A DNA stretch of 64,000 nt from Rhizophagus irregularis (lineage: Eukaryota > Glomeromycota > Glomeromycetes > Glomerales > Glomeraceae): positions 5,022,001-5,086,000 of the forward strand of contig NC_089432.1 in the NCBI RefSeq assembly GCF_026210795.1. Reading direction: 5' to 3'. Under the pieces are notes generated by a model. The model made no database searches. It was not told where the DNA came from and was given only the letters and a program-made list of their open reading frames with translations. Positions 59,717 through 64,000 of this stretch are shown here, one piece after another; positions within the stretch are counted from its first letter, which is position 1; the number at the start of each line of letters is the position of its first letter. The position numbers were made by a program, and so were the translations under genes.

Positions 59717-59926
59717 ATGAAATTCACCTTTTCAAGTTTAGTTAAAATCAGATACCCGACTCTGGGACCTCGCACAATTTATGGTTTAGAATCGCTCACA
59801 CGAAATATTTGCGCCAATTGTCATTATGCAGTATTATTTGAAGTAATTATTAATGAGAAAACTAAATCATATAATCAATTGTGTGAAGATCTGTGTGACA
59901 ATGCAATGACAAAGCGAAAAAAATAA
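59717..59926 (+). CDS. Possible small ORF, 69 aa
   Basis: The frame MKFTFSSLVKIRYPTLGPRT continues with NICANCHYAVLFEVII and a basic end (TKRKK). It has a C-x2-C pair and coding-like composition in AT-rich surroundings, but no family was recognised and it is antisense to the upstream part of the broken gene at 58687-59555. Confidence 0.25.
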   Translation: MKFTFSSLVKIRYPTLGPRTIYGLESLTRNICANCHYAVLFEVIINEKTKSYNQLCEDLCDNAMTKRKK

Positions 59927-59929
59927 GAA

Positions 59930-62900
59930 ATTTCAATAACAAATTATTTTTGTTTTTTTTAAAAAAAAAAGAAAGAAATAAAGAAAATAATAAAAGGTAT
60001 TATTATTTATTTTACTTTAATTTAATTTATTTTTATTTTTTTTCGAGAAATAATAGAAATAATTTATTTTATTTAACAATATTTCTTTGATAAAGATACT
60101 TTCTTCATTTAGGTTTTTTTTTTAAAAAAAAAACTAATTTATCTAAAATAAGATAACAGCGCCAATATGCATTATGATTTACCAAATTATAACAATTTTT
60201 TCAAATAAAAAAATTGAATAAATTACCTATCCTGCTAATAATCAAGTGATGAAAGTAATCAAAGTAAACACAAGATTCTTTATACATAAACATCACTAAA
60301 CTTTAATTAATATATTCAATTTAAAATACTGTTAACCGAGTATACATGTATAATAATTTAAAGTTTTCTTTCAAAAAATTTTTTTGTCCCTATTCTTGTT
60401 CCTTATACGGAATTTTATTTATCTGAAAAAAGTTCACATTTCGACGATCGTATTGTTCTTTTGTATTCTTTATGTAATTATTTTTATACGCCATAAACAA
60501 ATTTATTGAATTTCTTTACTAAATTTTATCAAAAGGGAGGTTATGTCACGGGGTTTGTCCCGATATATCAATAAAGACATAAAATCAATGATTTTAACTC
60601 GTTAACCATTCATAATTGCAGAAAGAAATAAAGATAAATATACTTTTTTTGGGGGTAAAATATGATGACGCAGCAAAACTTTAACCCGATAATATAAATA
60701 ATATTTATAATGTAATCTGTGATATCAGGGAATACCGTTTTTTATATACATTACAGTATTTTCTTTATATTATTATTAATATGACGCACGTAAATCTTTA
60801 ATTATTTTGAAAATTTTGGATCTTTTGACAACAACGCCGGAAGTTTACATCACGTGTGATTTACATATTTACAATAATTACAGAAATTTTGTGATCAGGA
60901 TCAAAGGTCAAATTTTTATTAAGAATAAAATACGAAATATTAATATTTAATATTTATTAATACTATTCATGCGGGTTTTGTATCATCAGTAAAAATATAT
61001 TTCTTTTACAAATTTCGAATTGTTATTCTCTAACCAATAAAATGAATGTACTGAAATAATCACATGATTAGCTTGGTAGGTCAATGAAAACTCTTAAACC
61101 AATAATCAACCAATAACATATTAATAATCAAATGAATCGAAATCTGTAGTCAACCGCTAAAATATGGTAAGAATCTATTAATTAATATTAATAACAATAT
61201 TTAAGGTAACTATAATTGTTTTAAAAAATCAGGTATTTTTCTGGATTATACAGGATGATAATTATTAAGTAAAGATAATATTTGACAAAAGTATTACAAT
61301 TGTATGGGGAACAATATTTTAAGCGTTAATTAATTTTAGTGGCGTAAATAAAGACTAATACCATTATTGCCGCTAAAGTGAAAAATAAAGTTGTGATCAA
61401 TATCATTGGTTAGATTTTGATAGCAGTTGTTTACTTTTTAATAATAATGATCTACTTACTGTATATAATTTTCCAGATTATTTATATAAATTCAATATTT
61501 CTGTTAAGTACTTATAATAATAATAATCATTTATTGTAACCTTTACGAGATCATGTTAATAACAACAATTACTTTAATAGCTTTAGTAGCATTTAGTGGA
61601 AGACCATTTATTTTGTAAAATAATTTAGCTTCAGCAGCTAAATGACAACTAGACAACTGTCACTAGTAAATCTGGTTTAGAAAGTATAATCTATTACATT
61701 TCTACAACACAATTTGTTAATAGTTTGTATAATGTTGACGATTTTATTCAATAAAGTAACAGGAATCATAAATAAAAAGCGGGGACATGAACGACACGTA
61801 AATTAGAACGTATACATCTAATAAGCCTATAAGAGTAATATCACCTAACTAAATAGAAATAACCATACACTAATAATAAAAAAGAACTTAAGGAATGGAT
61901 GTAACACAAAATCAACCCAATAGACTCAAGTCACGTGATCAAGATTTTTTACCGAAAAATATCTTTCCGCTAATAAGCCCTATTATTAAGCATGTCATAC
62001 GCCAAAAGTCAAACTATTGTGTAATAAAAAAATGACAGTTAATATTAAAATTAATATTGTTTGTAGTGTATAAAAAATATCACAATCAATATAAAAATAA
62101 ATAAATAAATAAAAATATAAAAATAAAATTAATAAAATAAAATAACAACAATTAAAACCTTTTAACGAATAAAAAGTGGCAACAAGTTCTACAAATTATT
62201 GTGATAAATAATAAATAACTAAAGCATAAAAATCCCACGATATATTTATATACAATGAAATACGAAGTAAGGGTTGAAAAAAAAGAAGCGTGAACGTGAT
62301 AATAAAAAAGGTATTAAAATATTTTATAATATATTAGTAATATTTTATATTATATTAGTGATATAAAAGATTATTTTTAATTTCATTCTTGGTGTAAATA
62401 TAAATAAAACTATACACAAAAAAAGGAAGAAAAAAAAGTTTACTCACTGTTTTTTCTTGCACAAAATAAATTGTGATCGCGTTGTCTTGCAAGGTACGAT
62501 CTCAACAATAATATGTGTTACATATTATATAAAAATATATGGAAGTATATTTTAAACATATTTATTAAAGTCTTTACGTTCTATTCTTTGTATATATATA
62601 GAGAATAAACTTGTATATTAAAAGTAAAAGAAAAACAGTTCGCTTATATCGTTCGTTACGCAATCTTAAAATAAAAGATTGATTGACTTCCGAATTTGAT
62701 TAATTATCTATATATACAAGATTAAACAAGGTTATACAATATTACAGTATATATGCCTATTCTATCAAGCCACAATTTTAAACCGAAAAGGGTAATTTTT
62801 CAATATGGTAACATTAACAATTGTCTACTTTAGGATTGTAAAAAATTTTGATATGTAAATTCTAAAATTATAAAATATTAATATTAATATTAATATTAAT

Positions 62901-63482
62901 AATATATTAATAATAATATATATTAATAAAAAATAAAAAAATTTTTATTATAAGGAATTTTTATTTGGGTTGGCTAATTACGCCAAACACTAAAAGTTAA
63001 CCATTTCATACTATCATAATATTCGGTACAACTTATAATAAATTATGCAGTATATATATATATTTATTTTTAATTATTTGTGATCTGGATGTTACAACGT
63101 AAATTCCGATTCGTTAAGCAGCTATCTTTCCCTTTCACAATAATTCATCTTTTTTTTGTGAATCAAAAACTAATATATATATATGCGGTTAAATCTCAGC
63201 AAATGACCAGGTCACAAGTTGAACGGTACTGCTGCAATCAGTCTTCGGGAATACATATAAGGGTTAAATCTAAAAAACATTGATTGATTTTGGCAGTTTA
63301 TAACTTTACAAGGAATTTCGTGTAATTTCATGTAATTACCATACTTGGAAACAAAAACTTGATATAAATAGTTAAATATTATGATTTTTTTTTTCAAAAA
63401 AAAAAAATGTTTTTCATGCTCTCTTTTTTTCGTGCTCAAATAAATTAAAAATAATACTTGTAATAATAATATATATATAATT
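59930..63482. other. Intergenic, no gene seen
   Basis: Very AT-rich. Simple repeats occur at 62095-62150 (AAAT-type) and 62873-62945 (AATATT-type). Short open frames near 63080 and 63212 overlap on opposite strands and have no support. The upstream region of the gene at 63483 lacks the TACTGCGG octamer. Confidence 0.4.
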
Positions 63483-64000
63483 ATGTCTGAAACGAACGAG
63501 TGGGCAAATTGGATAGAAGAGGCTATTTCTAAAAAACATATTAGATATTATGAGTATGAGTACTTTAGTAATATTCAAGAAATTGGTGTTGGTGGCTTCG
63601 GTAAAATTTACCGTGCTAATTACAAAAGTTCAGAACAATATCTCGTGTTAAAATCTCTTCTTAACCTTGATAATATCGCTATTAAAGAGCTCGTTAATGA
63701 GGTGATATTTTTGTTCTTCATAAAGTTAACATATTTTCATATTTTTTAAATTTTTTTTTTTTTTATTATATTTAGCTTGAACTACAACGTGATGTTACTT
63801 TCCATGATAACATCATTAGCTTTCATGGGATCACCACAGAGAAAGGTATTTAATTTAATGTTGCATTATTATAATTTAAATAATAATAATAATTTTTTCT
63901 TTTTTTTTTTTTTTTAGGAAATCAACATGAGGCCTTTAAGAAATACTTATTGGTGATGGAATACGCTGATGGTGGTTCCCTCAAAAAATTTTTAAAAGAA
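63483..64000 (+). CDS. Kinase (-Sel1?) gene 8, 5' part, truncated by the window end
   Basis: Exons seen are 63483-63701, 63776-63845 and 63918 onward, with the same phases as the array genes. The protein starts MSETNEWANWIEEAISKKHI, with glycine loop GVGGFGKI, lysine in LVLKSLL, and a hinge [18 protein letters not shown] where the window ends. Exon 2 is 70 nt rather than 73 and exon 3 has an insertion (NQHEAFKKY), so it is a diverged family member. Whether it carries catalytic motifs and Sel1 repeats lies beyond the window. Confidence 0.82.

Overview
The window looks like nuclear DNA of an arbuscular mycorrhizal fungus, most likely Rhizophagus irregularis or a close Glomeromycotina relative. 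The DNA is very AT-rich with many homopolymer runs. Genes have short GT-AG introns, intergenic space is full of small decayed DNA transposons, and there are many copies of kinase/Sel1-repeat fusion genes, a family expansion known from Rhizophagus. The organism call is inference from these traits; no marker gene was compared.

Region 1 (1-42.9 kb) is a degenerate tandem array of kinase-Sel1 genes. Seven are intact when spliced: five on the plus strand (235-2553, 6731-9006, 13552-15818, 19182-21598, 29147-31421) and two on the minus strand (32761-35066, 39398-41698). All have five exons with the same intron phases (0,1,0,1), an N-terminal TKL-like kinase domain, and a last exon carrying a linker and about six Sel1 repeats. 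An eighth copy enters at 63483 and runs off the window. The plus genes and 39398-41698 share an upstream block headed by TACTGCGG, usually doubled. The gene at 6731 has lost the catalytic and alpha-F aspartates and is probably a pseudokinase. The ancestral repeat unit appears to be a tail-to-tail pair, a plus gene followed by a minus gene like 32761-35066. In earlier units the minus partner survives only as fragments.

The array is punctured by insertions: a MULE-like foldback with a 9-bp target duplication (16442-16972), a hAT-like MITE (18476-18834), TIR elements in a promoter (13278-13392) and in an intron (20313-20438), and a 6-kb block (22.2-28 kb). That block holds a polypyrimidine tract, a retroelement RNase H relic, a 170-bp minisatellite and a decayed gene.

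Region 2 (43-64 kb) has one clear conserved gene, the Nma111/HtrA-like nuclear serine protease (48688-52139, minus, seven exons, one GC-AG intron). It also has a small predicted signal-peptide/single-TM protein (45024-45437), a frameshifted hypothetical gene (58687-59555) and several well-delimited TIR elements, including a hAT derivative that still encodes a BED-type zinc-finger remnant. No tRNA, rRNA or CRISPR array was seen.

How the genes work together: the kinase-Sel1 proteins look like a co-regulated paralog set joining a signalling kinase to a protein-interaction solenoid. The array layout suggests birth-and-death evolution. Their ligands and targets cannot be read from the sequence.
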